Counted from the stretch's first letter, positions 1 through 8,662 are shown. The stretch: 64,000 nt of DNA from Nocardiopsis terrae (GCF_014651695.1 NZ_BMXJ01000003.1:461046-525045); one strand, 5' to 3'. Notes: generated from the sequence alone by a model not told the origin. Program-made: numbers and translations.

Positions 1-135
1 ATCCTCGTGATCGAGGCCGGACGGGTCGTGGAGCGCGGCACCCACACCGAACTGCTGGCCCGGGGCGGACGCTACGCCGAACTCCACCGGACCCAGTTCG
101 CCGAGGGGAACCCCGAACCGGCCACGGTCAGCTAG
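1..135 (+). CDS. ABC exporter, C-terminal end (partial)
   Basis: Only the last 44 residues are in the window, in frame 1 up to TAG at 133-135. They read as the region after the H-loop of an ABC ATPase, with a beta-strand ending in [14 protein letters not shown] and then [12 protein letters not shown]. This order is typical of fused permease-ATPase exporters (MsbA/MdlB type), which pump lipids, peptides or drugs. Substrate and start lie outside the window. A hairpin terminator follows. Confidence 0.85.
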   Translation: MLVIEAGRVVERGTHTELLARGGRYAELHRTQFAEGNPEPATVS

Positions 136-198
136 GCGCCCCCCAGCAGCACGGGAGGGCCGGGGCCCTCCGGAGCCGGAACCCTGCCAGGAACCCCG

Positions 199-240
199 TC
201 CCCCGGTGGCGCCACACCGGGGGACGGCCGTTTTCGGCCA
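199..240. terminator. Hairpin pair between convergent genes
   Basis: Perfect 11-bp stem GTCCCCCGGTG/CACCGGGGGAC (199-209/216-226, 6-nt loop), followed at once by a second stem GGCCG-TTTT-CGGCC (227-240). It lies between the ABC exporter on the plus strand and the VOC gene on the minus strand, so it can stop transcription from both sides. Confidence 0.7.
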
Positions 241-263
241 CGGGGATGGCGGAGCGGGTTCGC

Positions 264-650
264 TCAGCCGAGCAGGTCCCAACGGTTTCCGGCGATGTCG
301 AGAAAGACCGCGACACGACCGTAGGGCTCCGTGCGCGGCTCGGTGACGAACCGGACCCCGGCGGCCGCCATACGCGTGTGGGCCGCCTGGAAATCGTCCA
401 CACGCAGGAAGAAACCGACGCGTCCGGCGACCTGGTCTCCGACCACCCCGGCCTGTCTGTCACCGTCGGCCCGGGCGAGGAGCACGCCCGTCCCCGATCC
501 GCGCGGACGTACCACGACCCAGCGTTTGGGGCGCCCGTCGTTGGTCAGCGAGGGCGAATCCTCCACGAGCTCGAAGCCCAGGGCGCTGACGAAGAATTCA
601 ATCGCGGGATCGTAGTCGTCGACGACGATGGTGACCAGGTCCAGGTTCAT
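264..650 (-). CDS. VOC (glyoxalase/bleomycin-resistance fold) protein
   Basis: 128 residues, one vicinal-oxygen-chelate domain. It starts with the usual beta-strand (VTIVVDDYDPAIEFF) and ends with VFLDIAGNRWDLLG, the second half of the betaalphabetabetabeta repeat. The first metal-ligand position, commonly His, is occupied by Val/Thr here, so it may not be a typical metal enzyme. VOC members include glyoxalases, dioxygenases and drug-binding resistance proteins; nothing here selects one. It stands alone, convergent with the ABC exporter and divergent from the SDR gene at 799. Confidence 0.85.
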   Translation of the reverse strand: MNLDLVTIVVDDYDPAIEFFVSALGFELVEDSPSLTNDGRPKRWVVVRPRGSGTGVLLARADGDRQAGVVGDQVAGRVGFFLRVDDFQAAHTRMAAAGVRFVTEPRTEPYGRVAVFLDIAGNRWDLLG

Positions 651-798
651 GGCTTCAGCCTAGGGAGTTCCGGCAGGGTGAACGGGGGCGAAGCCGAGCG
701 GGACCGCGCCCCGGCCGGCGGACGAGCGCGGCCCGAGGGCGGGGCGGCACCCGTAAATCCGTGGCCCCTGGCACGGCGCCCGTGCCAGTCTCTCCGCC

Positions 799-1533
799 AT
801 GACAGCGAACGAGGCACACGAAGCGTCCCTGCCCGACGGTACGGATCCGGTCAGCGGCAGGGTCCTGGTCAGCGGGGCGACCGGCGGGATCGGCTCGGCC
901 CTGGTGGACGCTCTGGTGGCGCGAGAATGGTCGGTGACGGCCCTGGGCCGTGACCGCGAACGCCTCGCCGCACTCTCCCGCGGACGTCCGCGGGTACGTA
1001 CGGTGCGAGCCGACCTGCGCCGTCCCGAAGCCCTCGCCGAGGCGGTGGCCGACCTCGGGGAACTGGACGCGTTCGTGCACTGCGCCGGGGTGTCCCCGGT
1101 CGCCCCGGTCACGGACTCCCCGGTGAGCCTGTGGCAGGAGGTGCTGGCGGTCAACCTGGTCTCGGCCGCCGAACTCACCCGCGTCCTGCTGCCCGCCCTG
1201 CGCGCCAGCCGCGGGCACGTGGTGCTGGTCAACGCCGCACCCGGTCTGCGCGAGGTACCGGGGTGGGCGGCCTTCGCCGCGAGCAAGGCGGGGCTGAGCG
1301 AGCTGGCGGGCTCCCTGCGCCAGGAGGAGGCCGCGCACGGGGTGCGGGTGACCGGTGTCCACCCGGGCGGGACCGCCACGGAACTGCTGCGCGAGGTGCG
1401 GACTGCGTTCGGGCGTGACTACGACCCGGCGGAGTGCATCCAGCCCGCCACCCTGGCCCGCGCCGTCGTCGGTGTACTGGAGCTGCCGAGCGACGCCCAG
1501 GTCACCGAGATCCACCTGCGCCCGGGCGCATGA
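799..1533 (+). CDS. SDR family protein lacking catalytic Ser and Tyr
   Basis: 244 residues with a Rossmann fold. The dinucleotide-binding motif GATGGIG is at about 26-32, CAG at 95-97 and the helix-4 NL at 119-120. The usual catalytic region reads VLVNAAPGL and then WAAFAASKAGL. The position normally held by the catalytic Tyr of YxxxK is Phe159 (Lys163 is kept), and the usual Ser is replaced by Ala146. The protein should bind NAD(P) but probably cannot do ordinary SDR hydride transfer, or works differently. The ATG follows a short region shared with the divergent VOC gene. Confidence 0.85.
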   Translation: MTANEAHEASLPDGTDPVSGRVLVSGATGGIGSALVDALVAREWSVTALGRDRERLAALSRGRPRVRTVRADLRRPEALAEAVADLGELDAFVHCAGVSPVAPVTDSPVSLWQEVLAVNLVSAAELTRVLLPALRASRGHVVLVNAAPGLREVPGWAAFAASKAGLSELAGSLRQEEAAHGVRVTGVHPGGTATELLREVRTAFGRDYDPAECIQPATLARAVVGVLELPSDAQVTEIHLRPGA

Positions 1534-2036
1534 GACGGCTCGCCCGCCGCCCCGGGCCGCCCCCGCGTTGAACGGGGACGGCCGGGCACAGCGGCCGGGC
1601 TCGGACCGGTGGTCCGGAACGGCCGACACGCCGGTCCGGTCAGAGGATGCGCCTGACCGTTCCTTAACAGTGTGCGGGAGTGCCCTGTGGTGTTCTCCCG
1701 GTACTGCGCGCGTCCCGAACGGTGTTGGACGCGCTGGTCCCCCGTGTTCTTCGTTCCCCGGTTCGGGCACGCGCATCGTGTGCGCGCTCCGGGGCCGGGC
1801 GGCGGGTTCCCTCGCGCCCGGGGACACCACGATCGGCCTGGGCGGTCCGAGGCCCGCGCCCATCGCCCCGGTGGGTGCGGGGCGGTGCCGTCCGACGCCG
1901 GACCGCGTGCCCCTGGGCGCGCCGCCGACCGCGATGCTGGCCGCATCGTGACGGGAGGTCTTGCGTTTCTTGTTGGTCAGTCAGAAGGCCATGGGGGATG
2001 CCCCTGAACACTCCCTGAGCCGGACCCTCGGACGCC
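1534..2036. other. About 500 bp with no convincing gene
   Basis: Between the SDR stop and the end of the minus-strand VOC gene. Open frames here are GC-driven shadows without recognisable domains. A ribosome-site-like GGGAGG near 1951 precedes a TTG frame, but that frame runs into the antisense of the VOC gene and has no familiar features. No clear RNA structure was recognised. Confidence 0.5.
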
Positions 2037-2504
2037 TCAGCCGTCGATCAGGCAGAACTCGTTGCCCTCGGGGTCGGCCAACACCACCAGGCCGGGGTGG
2101 CGGTCCGCCACCCGGGCTCCCAGGGCCAGCAGTCGATCCAGTTCCGCACCGTCCCCGACCAGGTCGACGTGCATCCGGTTCTTGACCGCCTTGGATTCGG
2201 GGACCCGCTGGAAGAAGAAGGACGGGCTCCCCTGAGGGCCCTCCACCATCACCTGGGGGTCGTCCTCGGGGTCGTGGACCCTCAACGAGCGGAGCCGCGC
2301 CAGCTCCTCCTCGCCGTAGGGCGCCACGGCGTACCCGTCCATGGCCGCGGCCCAGAAGCGGGCCAGTGAGGCGGGATGGCGGCAGTCCAGGACGATGTCG
2401 CGCAGTCGGGCCAGGGCTTTTCCCGCACGGCAGGGGTGCCTTCGGGCGCGGGGCCGTGTACGGGGAGGGAGTCTCCCAGGTGCAGAATGAACCCATGTCC
2501 TCAC
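2037..2504 (-). CDS. VOC family protein (start uncertain)
   Basis: The conserved part reads RLRDIVLDCRHPASLARFW at its start and VLADPEGNEFCLIDG at its end: a one-domain VOC protein of the type often annotated as glyoxalase-like. Homologues usually begin at about RLRDIVLDC, but no ATG, GTG or TTG lies just before it. The nearest in-frame GTG codons are at 2510 and 2504, which would add about 30 unusual Arg/Pro-rich residues and overlap the divergent crcB start. A small indel at the 5' end or a non-canonical start are both possible. Function unknown. Confidence 0.7.
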   Translation of the reverse strand: MRTWVHSAPGRLPPRTRPRARRHPCRAGKALARLRDIVLDCRHPASLARFWAAAMDGYAVAPYGEEELARLRSLRVHDPEDDPQVMVEGPQGSPSFFFQRVPESKAVKNRMHVDLVGDGAELDRLLALGARVADRHPGLVVLADPEGNEFCLIDG

Positions 2505-2920
2505 CCGCACGGGGCGCTCCGTGGCCCCTGGTCGCCGCCGTGTCCGCGGGCGGGGCTCTGGGCGCACTGGTCCGCCACGGCCTGGACGTGCTCGGACCGC
2601 AGTCGGCCTCCGGGGTCTCCTGGACGGTCCTGGCGGTCAACGTCAGCGGCAGCCTGCTGATCGGCCTGCTCATGGAGCTGATCGCCCACCGCCGACCCGG
2701 GAACCGCTTCGTCCGGCCCTTCTGGGGCACAGGGTTTCTCGGCGGCTACACCACCTTCTCCGCCTACGCCATGGACGTGGTGAGCGCCCTGGAACGGGGA
2801 GCACCACAGGTCGCACTCGCCTACCTCGCCCTCACCCTGGCCGGGGCGCTCACCGCCGCCTGGGCCGCCTCGTCCCTGGCCCACCGCTTCCTGAGCCACG
2901 GAGGGGGACGCGACCGGTGA
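2480..2920 (+). CDS. crcB: Fluoride exporter CrcB (Fluc), first subunit
   Basis: Small integral membrane protein with four hydrophobic helices and the Fluc motif GTGFLGGYTTFSAYA, followed by a helix rich in Ala and Leu. Fluc channels export fluoride as dual-topology dimers. Actinobacteria often have two adjacent crcB genes, as here, whose products probably form a heterodimer. The start is either GTG 2480, which has GGAGGGAG 8 nt upstream, or ATG 2495; the ribosome site favours 2480. The stop overlaps the GTG of the second crcB (GTGA), so the two are translationally coupled. No fluoride riboswitch was recognised. Confidence 0.9.
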   Translation: MQNEPMSSPARGAPWPLVAAVSAGGALGALVRHGLDVLGPQSASGVSWTVLAVNVSGSLLIGLLMELIAHRRPGNRFVRPFWGTGFLGGYTTFSAYAMDVVSALERGAPQVALAYLALTLAGALTAAWAASSLAHRFLSHGGGRDR

Positions 2921-3285
2921 GCGCGCTGATGGTGGCCCTGGGAGCCGCCCTGGGAGCCCCCGCCCGATTCCTCGTGGACCTGGCGCTCAAACGCCGGTTC
3001 GGGGAGGACTTCCCCTGGGGAACTCTGCTGGTGAACGCGGTGGGCAGCCTGTTCCTGGGCGCGTTGACGGCGCTGCCGCTGTCCTCCGAGGCTGCGGCGT
3101 TCCTGGGCACGGGGCTGTGCGGGGCTCTGACCACCTACTCCACGTTCGCCCACGAGAGCGTCCAGCTCACCAGGGCCAAAGCTCGGGGCCGGGCCCTGTC
3201 TTACGTGCTGGCGAGCCTGTGTCTGGGGCTGGGCTCGGCGTGGTTGGGCCTGACCGTGACGGCCCTCCTGCTCGGCGTGGACTGA
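2917..3285 (+). CDS. crcB: Fluoride exporter CrcB (Fluc), second subunit
   Basis: 122 residues with four predicted helices and the motif GTGLCGALTTYSTFA, the counterpart of the motif in the upstream subunit, plus the early VNAVGSLFLGAL segment whose Asn is conserved in Fluc channels. The GTG start at 2917 overlaps the stop of the first crcB by 4 bp (GTGA), with GAGGGGGAC upstream inside the first gene. The pair is expected to form a membrane fluoride channel that protects against fluoride. Confidence 0.93.
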   Translation: MSALMVALGAALGAPARFLVDLALKRRFGEDFPWGTLLVNAVGSLFLGALTALPLSSEAAAFLGTGLCGALTTYSTFAHESVQLTRAKARGRALSYVLASLCLGLGSAWLGLTVTALLLGVD

Positions 3286-3321
3286 TCGCCGCCCCCATCC
3301 CGATCTCACTACTGTGGTCGC

Positions 3322-3981
3322 ATGCCCCTGCTGACACCTCTGCTCTCCCGTCTGGACCGGTTCAACCGGCGTCACCCCTGGAGCCACAACGACCGCCTCT
3401 CCCCCTGGGTGGTGCGCAGGGTTGCGGCCAGCGGGGCACGCGAGGTCCTGGACGTGGGGTGAGGCACCGGAAACCTGGTCGCCCGCCTGGGCCGCCGAGC
3501 GGACTCGGTCACAGGTCTGGAACCAGACCCGGAAACCGCGCGGATCGCCGCGGCCCGCTTCGTGGACACCCCCGGCGTCACCATCACCGGGGCCCGGTTC
3601 GACCAGCGCGACTCCACCCGCCGCTGGGACGCCATCACCCTGGTCGCGGTCCTGCACCACCTGCCCCTGGAACCGGCCCTGCGCGAACTCCGCGGCGCTC
3701 TGTCCTCCGGCGGGCGCCTGGTGGTCGTCGGCTGCCACCGAGACGAAGGTCCGGCCGGCCAGTTCGCAGGATTGGTCTCACTCCTGCTCAACCCGCTCGT
3801 GGGTCTGTGCCGACACCCGGCCCCGGCTGCTGGTCCGCCTCCGCACATGCGCGCGCCCACCACGGAACCGCGGGAGACCCTCTCCCGCATTCGTGCCGTG
3901 GCCGCCAGGGAGCTGCCCGGGGCGCGCGTGCGCAGACGCCTGTTCTGGCGGCACACCCTGGTCTACGATCACCCGGCCTGA
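3322..3981 (+). pseudogene. SAM methyltransferase interrupted by TGA in motif I
   Basis: From ATG 3322 the frame encodes 219 codons of a class I methyltransferase, but codon 47 (3460-3462) is TGA exactly where the SAM-binding motif DVGCGTG needs Cys (TGC). Reading is intact on both sides: REVLDVG before, GTGNLVARLG after, then a motif-IV-like VAVLHHLPL and a C-terminal helix pair. A single C-to-A change explains it. An internal restart after the TGA would lack motif I. It starts 36 bp after the crcB stop. Either a recent nonsense mutation or a base-call error. Confidence 0.8.
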
Positions 3982-4101
3982 CCCACACCCAATTATTGCC
4001 GTTCCGGCAACAAGCTTTGCCGCAGAGCCGGTGGTCGGGGCACCGTGGTGGCGGAGGAGGTCAGCAGGCTCCTCCGAACCCCGTCACCGAGGAGACCGAC
4101 C

Positions 4102-4734
4102 ATGGACGCACAGTTCTGGGACGACAGGTACGGCAGCCGCGCCCAGCTCTTCAGCGGTGACCCCAACGGCGTCCTCGTCACGGAGCTGGCCGACCTGCCG
4201 CCCGGGCAGGCCCTCGACGCGGGCTGCGGCGAGGGCGGCGACGCGCTGTGGCTGGCCCGCCGGGGCTGGCTGGTCACAGCCGTCGACCTCTCCCAGGTCG
4301 CCCTGGAACGCGCGGCCACCGCCGGAGCCGACGTCCAGGGACGGGTGTCGTGGAAACACGGCGACCTGACCATCACGCCTCCTCCGGCTGAGGCCTTCGA
4401 CCTGGTCTCGGTCCACTACTTCCCACTCCCGCGCCGGGCCGACCACTCCGCGCTGCGCGGCCTGCTCTCCGCAGTCGCTCCGGGCGGCACACTCCTTTTC
4501 GTCGGCCACGACATCACCGGCCTGCCCGAGCGTTTGGACGACGGCCACGTTCCCGCGGACTACTACCAGCCAGCCGAGGTCGCCGATCTCCTGGGCCCCG
4601 ACTGGGACATCTCCGTCAACGAGACCCGCCCGCGGGTCGTCCCCGCGCCGCCGGGTTCGCACCACACCCATGACACCGTCCTGCGGGCCCATCGCACACG
4701 GCGCCCCAGCCCCCTCCCCGACCAGGGCTGGTGA
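4102..4734 (+). CDS. Class I SAM-dependent methyltransferase
   Basis: 210 residues from ATG 4102, which has GAGGAGAC upstream. N-terminal FWDDRYG and motif I LDAGCGEGGDALWLA (about 39-53), then VDLSQVAL (motif II) and FDLVSVHYFPLP (motif IV), resemble the small TehB/thiopurine-type methyltransferases of actinomycetes. It should methylate a small molecule with SAM; the substrate is unknown. A longer frame opens at 4045 but has no ribosome site. Confidence 0.9.
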   Translation: MDAQFWDDRYGSRAQLFSGDPNGVLVTELADLPPGQALDAGCGEGGDALWLARRGWLVTAVDLSQVALERAATAGADVQGRVSWKHGDLTITPPPAEAFDLVSVHYFPLPRRADHSALRGLLSAVAPGGTLLFVGHDITGLPERLDDGHVPADYYQPAEVADLLGPDWDISVNETRPRVVPAPPGSHHTHDTVLRAHRTRRPSPLPDQGW

Positions 4735-4923
4735 CCCAGCGACGATCGGAGTAGCGTGGGAGGCGGCGCGGTCCCGCGCCCAACCTCCGGCTCCGGCGCC
4801 CACGCCGTCGGCCTCGCGGAGGCAAAGGGGACCCTGGAGTTCTCGGGACGCCGGTCTGACGTGTGGCCCTTCCGGCGGGGCGGCGGGAGCGTGGGGCTCG
4901 TCGCGGACCGCCGAGGAGCCGTC

Positions 4924-5622
4924 ATGACCAGCCAGAAGTCCTTCAAGCAGCTCGTGCGTTCCCGGATGGACAGGACCGGCGAGAGCTATACCGCCGCCCG
5001 CGCCCACCTGATCACGGACCCCGAACCCGTGCCGAGCTCCGCTCCCGCCGACGAACCCGCCCCGCGTGCGGGCACCGGTGCCGCCACCATCCGCGAGCGC
5101 GTCTCCGGCACCAAGCTCGCCGAGGCCACCGGCCGCGACTACGAGGTCTGGTTCGCGCTGCTGGACGCCTGGGAGGCCACCGCGCACACCCACACCGAGA
5201 TCGCTGCCTGGTTGGTCGAGGAGCACGGTATGAACGGCTGGTGGGCCCAGACCGTCACCGTCGCCTACGAGCAGGAACGCGGTCTGCGCGTCCCGGGCCA
5301 GAAGAAGGACGGTTTCGCCGCCAGCGCCAGCAAGACCGTCAACGTTCCGGTGGAGCGGCTGTTCGCGGCCTTCGCCGACCCCGGACTGCGTGCCCGCTGG
5401 CTGCCCGTCGAGGCGGCCGCGCGTACGGCCAAGCCGGGCAGGCGCTTCACCGCGGACCTGCCCGAGGCCACCCGTATCGCCGTGACCTTCCAGGCCAAGG
5501 GCGAGGCCAAGGCCCTGGTCGGCATCGAGCACACCCGCATCACCACCGCCGAGCGCGCCGCGGGGTGGAAGGGCGACTGGCGCACCTGGCTGACCGACCT
5601 CAAGAAGCTCCTGGAAAGCTAG
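4924..5622 (+). CDS. DUF4287 domain protein with SRPBCC-like C-terminus
   Basis: 232 residues from ATG 4924 (GAGGAGCC just upstream). Residues about 1-30 (KSFKQLVRSRMDRTGESYTAA) match DUF4287. A central helical segment follows (YEVWFALLDAWEATAHTH), then a C-terminal half like an AHSA1/SRPBCC ligand-binding fold (VPVERLFAAFADPGLRARWLP). Such proteins bind small hydrophobic ligands or act as stress-related proteins; the exact role is unknown. It stands alone and is followed by a long hairpin. Confidence 0.85.
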   Translation: MTSQKSFKQLVRSRMDRTGESYTAARAHLITDPEPVPSSAPADEPAPRAGTGAATIRERVSGTKLAEATGRDYEVWFALLDAWEATAHTHTEIAAWLVEEHGMNGWWAQTVTVAYEQERGLRVPGQKKDGFAASASKTVNVPVERLFAAFADPGLRARWLPVEAAARTAKPGRRFTADLPEATRIAVTFQAKGEAKALVGIEHTRITTAERAAGWKGDWRTWLTDLKKLLES

Positions 5623-5686
5623 AACGACGAGTGCGCGCTACTGGGATACGCGGGCCTGTCAGTCTTGACACCCGGACACTGGAGGA

Positions 5687-5734
5687 GGGCCTTCGGGACG
5701 GAAAGGACGGTCGTCCCCACCGCCCCGAAGGCCC
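5687..5734. terminator. Long hairpin, bidirectional terminator candidate
   Basis: Perfect 11-bp arms GGGCCTTCGGG (5687-5697) and CCCGAAGGCCC (5724-5734) enclose 26 nt that can pair further. It sits between the DUF4287 gene (plus) and the I36-type gene (minus), which converge here. Confidence 0.6.
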
Positions 5735-5788
5735 CGCCTTCCCGAGCCGGTCACGGGCCGTGCGGACCCGCCGCGGTCGGCGCATCGG

Positions 5789-6211
5789 TCACAGGTTGAT
5801 CCACATGTGGGAGGAGATGTTGTTGTTCAGCGTCTGGCCGGAACCGGCGCCGGTGTCGGCGTCGAAGTACCAGTGGCTCAGGTTGGCGAAGGCCATGCCG
5901 TTGCGCACTCCCCGGTGGGCACCGGAGTGGTTGAGCCCCCAGTAGACCCGCACGTCGTCGAGGTTGCCCGGGTAGCCGTTGTTCCACAGTGAGGACGTGG
6001 TGTTGCGGCACGACCCCCAGTGGGAGGAGTTGCCCTCCCAGGACCCGCAGTAGTTCTTGTAGTCGAAGCCGTGATAGGCGTGCAGCCTGCCGTCGGCGGC
6101 CGAGGCCGCGGTGGGGGAACCGACCTCCTCGGCCTGCGCGACGGGGGCGTTGAACAGGGTCGCGGCGGTGATCGCCGCGGCGACCAGGGCCGTCATGCGC
6201 TTGGTCCTCAT
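5789..6211 (-). CDS. Secreted peptidase inhibitor I36 / crystallin-like protein
   Basis: 140 residues. Residues 1-27 form a Sec signal peptide (RTKR, a hydrophobic Ala-rich stretch, and a cleavage site after AQA). The mature part has two cysteines (NYCGSW and GSCRN, probably a disulfide) and the motif WNNGYPGNLDDVRVYWG, typical of actinomycete proteins annotated as peptidase inhibitor family I36 or beta/gamma-crystallin-like. It is expected outside the cell. Some relatives of this fold inhibit metalloproteases; activity here is inferred only. The start lies just downstream of the lipoprotein gene's terminator. Confidence 0.8.
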   Translation of the reverse strand: MRTKRMTALVAAAITAATLFNAPVAQAEEVGSPTAASAADGRLHAYHGFDYKNYCGSWEGNSSHWGSCRNTTSSLWNNGYPGNLDDVRVYWGLNHSGAHRGVRNGMAFANLSHWYFDADTGAGSGQTLNNNISSHMWINL

Positions 6212-6246
6212 GGTTTCTTGCCTTTCTCGCCGTGTCTCTTACTCCC

Positions 6247-6269
6247 CCGGGGGTGGGGATCACCCCCGG
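6247..6269 (-). terminator. Terminator overlapping lipoprotein stop codon
   Basis: Perfect 9-bp stem CCGGGGGTG/CACCCCCGG with a 5-nt loop. The TGA of the minus-strand lipoprotein gene (6260-6262) lies inside the hairpin, separating that gene from the downstream secreted-protein gene. Confidence 0.6.
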
Positions 6270-7213
6270 TGTTCGGGGCCCTCGGTTCGCTCCGCCTCAC
6301 CGACGACGGTGCGGGCCCGGGGCAGGGCGTCAAGTTGCAGACGCCGCTGCGTCTCCAGCGCGGAGCGGTGGCGCTCGCGCAGTTCCTGGTCGTGCTGTTC
6401 GTCCAGTTCCGCCACGGTCCCGGCCAGTCCGGAGTCCGTGGCGCAGCGGGCTTCCGCCAGTGCGAGCCCGATCTCTTCCTGCCGGGGCAGGGGGTCCTGC
6501 AGTGGAGGCAGGGAGGCGCGGACGTCGGCCGGTGTGGCGTAGTCGTGTCCGGCGGCGCGCATGCAGTCCGCCCAGGGCCGGACGGCCTCCAGGTAGCGCG
6601 GATCGTTGACCACGCCCTGGTGGCGGAGCGCGGGAAGGGCGTCGACGGTGGTTCGGGCCTGGAACCAGGAGGCCAGGTCGCCGTAGAGTTCTCTGTCGGC
6701 CTGCGACTGGCATCCCTGGTCGCTGCGGCCGAGTTCCATCCCGTCGGGTGTGGTCGCCGTCAGTCCGACGGGACTGGGCCCGTTGGCGGCCACCAGCGCC
6801 TGGGCCCGGCGTTCGGGAGACAGGCTTTCGAAGTAGCGCTCGTTGGGGTCGTTCTCGCGCAGTTCCACGGCCTCGCGCTGAAGCTCGGTTCCGTAGCCGT
6901 GCTCAGAGGCCCATTCCGGATCATCGATGACGTAACGGAATTCCTCAAAATCGGCGACAGTGTCGCCCGAAACGACCTGGTATTCAAATCCGCGGCTTTC
7001 CATGCATTCTCTGAGCAGGAGTTGCCCGGCCGCCTCCAGCAGGCTTTCCTCCTCCGGTGTGACGTCCCGCGCGTGCGCGTCCCGGTCCTCGTGGCCAGGG
7101 GCGCAGGAGGTGGCGAGAAGGCTGGTCAGGGCCAAGACGACGAGAGGAGTGCGAGCACCTCCCGCGCGGGCCCCCCGGCGCCTGCCACGCCCGGCTGCCG
7201 CTTCCTCTTTCAT
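6260..7213 (-). CDS. Putative lipoprotein
   Basis: 317 residues from ATG 7213 (GGAGGG 6 nt upstream). An Arg-rich n-region, a hydrophobic stretch and the lipobox LLATSC give a predicted lipidated Cys37. The mature part is mostly helical and charged, with paired cysteines in short motifs (LLLRECMESRGF, DQGCQSQADREL, WADCMRAAGHDY, EARCATDSG). Such spaced WxxCM-like motifs recur in actinomycete surface lipoproteins of unknown role. The C-terminal third is rich in Glu, Arg and Gln (coiled-coil-like). It is divergent from the regulator at 7326 with an AT-richer gap between them. Confidence 0.8.
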   Translation of the reverse strand: MKEEAAAGRGRRRGARAGGARTPLVVLALTSLLATSCAPGHEDRDAHARDVTPEEESLLEAAGQLLLRECMESRGFEYQVVSGDTVADFEEFRYVIDDPEWASEHGYGTELQREAVELRENDPNERYFESLSPERRAQALVAANGPSPVGLTATTPDGMELGRSDQGCQSQADRELYGDLASWFQARTTVDALPALRHQGVVNDPRYLEAVRPWADCMRAAGHDYATPADVRASLPPLQDPLPRQEEIGLALAEARCATDSGLAGTVAELDEQHDQELRERHRSALETQRRLQLDALPRARTVVGEAERTEGPEHRG

Positions 7214-7325
7214 GGAATTCCCTCCCTGCCCGTAACGCTCACCCTTCGCTGCTTTCCTGGTTATTATTAACACTCGCTTTCGGGTTCGTGCGTACGTTTT
7301 CCTCCTGGCGACAACATGGCCGGAA

Positions 7326-8342
7326 ATGGGAAAGTCCGAAATGTCAAAAAACAGCACAAAGCTGAGCATTTATTTCAGCAGTGACGACCTCATGCGCCTG
7401 CGCCTGGCCGACTCCGCCAACCCCCTGTGGGAGACCGTCAACAGCCTCCACATGCTGCAGCACAGGCAGGGCGCCCTGTTCTTCGACGAATGGCGGGAAG
7501 CCGTGCACCGGACGCTGCTGGACGGCGGCCCCCGGGAACGCACGTTGCGGTTGCTGTTGGCGCTGGTCCCCTACGGGAACTACTGTCCCGACTTCCTCAC
7601 CCCGACCGATGCAGACCCCGACCCCGACCTCGGTATCGAGTCCGTGCTGACCACACCGGTCCCCCGAATCCGTCAGGAGCTGGGCACCCTGGCCGACCAC
7701 GCCCGTTCGCCCTCGTCACTCGGCTGGCTGGCCTTGGGCGAGGCCGGGTCCATGCGCCTGCTCGGTGGTGCCCTTCGCACCTACCACCGCGCCGCGCTCG
7801 CGCCGTTCTGGACTCGGATCCGCGCCCAGGTGCACACGGACCTGGTGCACCGTGCACGTGCCCTGCGGGGCGGGGGCTCCGAAGCGCTCCTGGCCTCTCT
7901 GGGCCCCACCGCGCTCTGGAGGTCACCCGTTCTGGAGATCGACTACCCCTTCGACCGCGAACTCCACCTGCAAGGCCGCGGCCTGCTCCTGGTGCCCTCC
8001 TTCTTCTGCTGGGGCAGGCCCGTGGCTCTCGCCGACCCCGGTCTCCCCCCGGTACTGGTCCACCCGATCGAGCACAGTCTCGGCTGGGCACGACCGGCCC
8101 CGCACCCAGTCGGCCTCGCCCCGCTCCTGGGACCCACGCGCTCCCGACTCCTGGAGCTGGTGGCCGAGGGCGGGGTGTGCACCACGACGGGCCTGGCCCG
8201 CAGACTCACCGTTTCCCCCGCCACGGCGAGCAAGCATCTGAACGTGCTCCGCGAGGCCCACCTCGTGCAGAGCCGTCAGGAGGGCCGATACGTGCTGCAC
8301 AGCGTCACCGGCCTGGGCCTGGGCCTGCTGCGAAGGTCGTGA
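7326..8342 (+). CDS. ArsR-type winged-helix regulator (DUF5937-like)
   Basis: 338 residues. The first about 240 form the effector-like region of actinomycete regulators annotated DUF5937 (LADSANPLWETVNSLHML near the start). The last about 80 hold an ArsR winged helix (SRLLELVAEGGVCTTTGLA, SPATASKHLNVLREAHLVQ, GRYVLHSVT). It probably senses a ligand and represses itself or a neighbour; the divergent lipoprotein gene is the obvious candidate. ATG 7326 or 7341 could be the start. Confidence 0.85.
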   Translation: MGKSEMSKNSTKLSIYFSSDDLMRLRLADSANPLWETVNSLHMLQHRQGALFFDEWREAVHRTLLDGGPRERTLRLLLALVPYGNYCPDFLTPTDADPDPDLGIESVLTTPVPRIRQELGTLADHARSPSSLGWLALGEAGSMRLLGGALRTYHRAALAPFWTRIRAQVHTDLVHRARALRGGGSEALLASLGPTALWRSPVLEIDYPFDRELHLQGRGLLLVPSFFCWGRPVALADPGLPPVLVHPIEHSLGWARPAPHPVGLAPLLGPTRSRLLELVAEGGVCTTTGLARRLTVSPATASKHLNVLREAHLVQSRQEGRYVLHSVTGLGLGLLRRS

Positions 8343-8662
8343 GCGCTCGCGCCTCCGCGCGGCCGGACGAATCGCCCGCAGTCCGGTGCCCCGCGTTTCA
8401 CGGGAGGGGGCGCACCCGGGCCCGGACCGTGGTGAGAGCCCGCCCAGCCCGAGGGCTTCGGCTCGACGAAGGTCCGGCGGGCTCGAAGGCGAGCGCGTCC
8501 TCGTGCGGGTCCCGTCCCGCCCGGGTCGCGCTGAAGCCGTCGGCCCAGGAACCGCCTCCCAGGAAGGCGCGCATGTCCCGACCGGGCGGATGGAGTAGTC
8601 ATGCGGGCCAGTATCGCGGGGCGGCCTCCGGTCTGAACGAACTCGGAGGCCGTCGACGCCGG
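8343..8662. other. 320 bp with no supported gene
   Basis: Between the convergent regulator and RidA genes. Minus-strand frames are open but show no recognisable domain, ribosome site or conserved start. They may hold worn-out coding sequence; nothing further is supported. Confidence 0.4.

Noticed and set aside
3460-3462. TGA at a Cys position as a possible selenocysteine codon
   Set aside because: The motif-I Cys is not catalytic, no downstream stem-loop of SECIS type was seen, and no selenocysteine genes are in the window. Nonsense mutation or base error is simpler.
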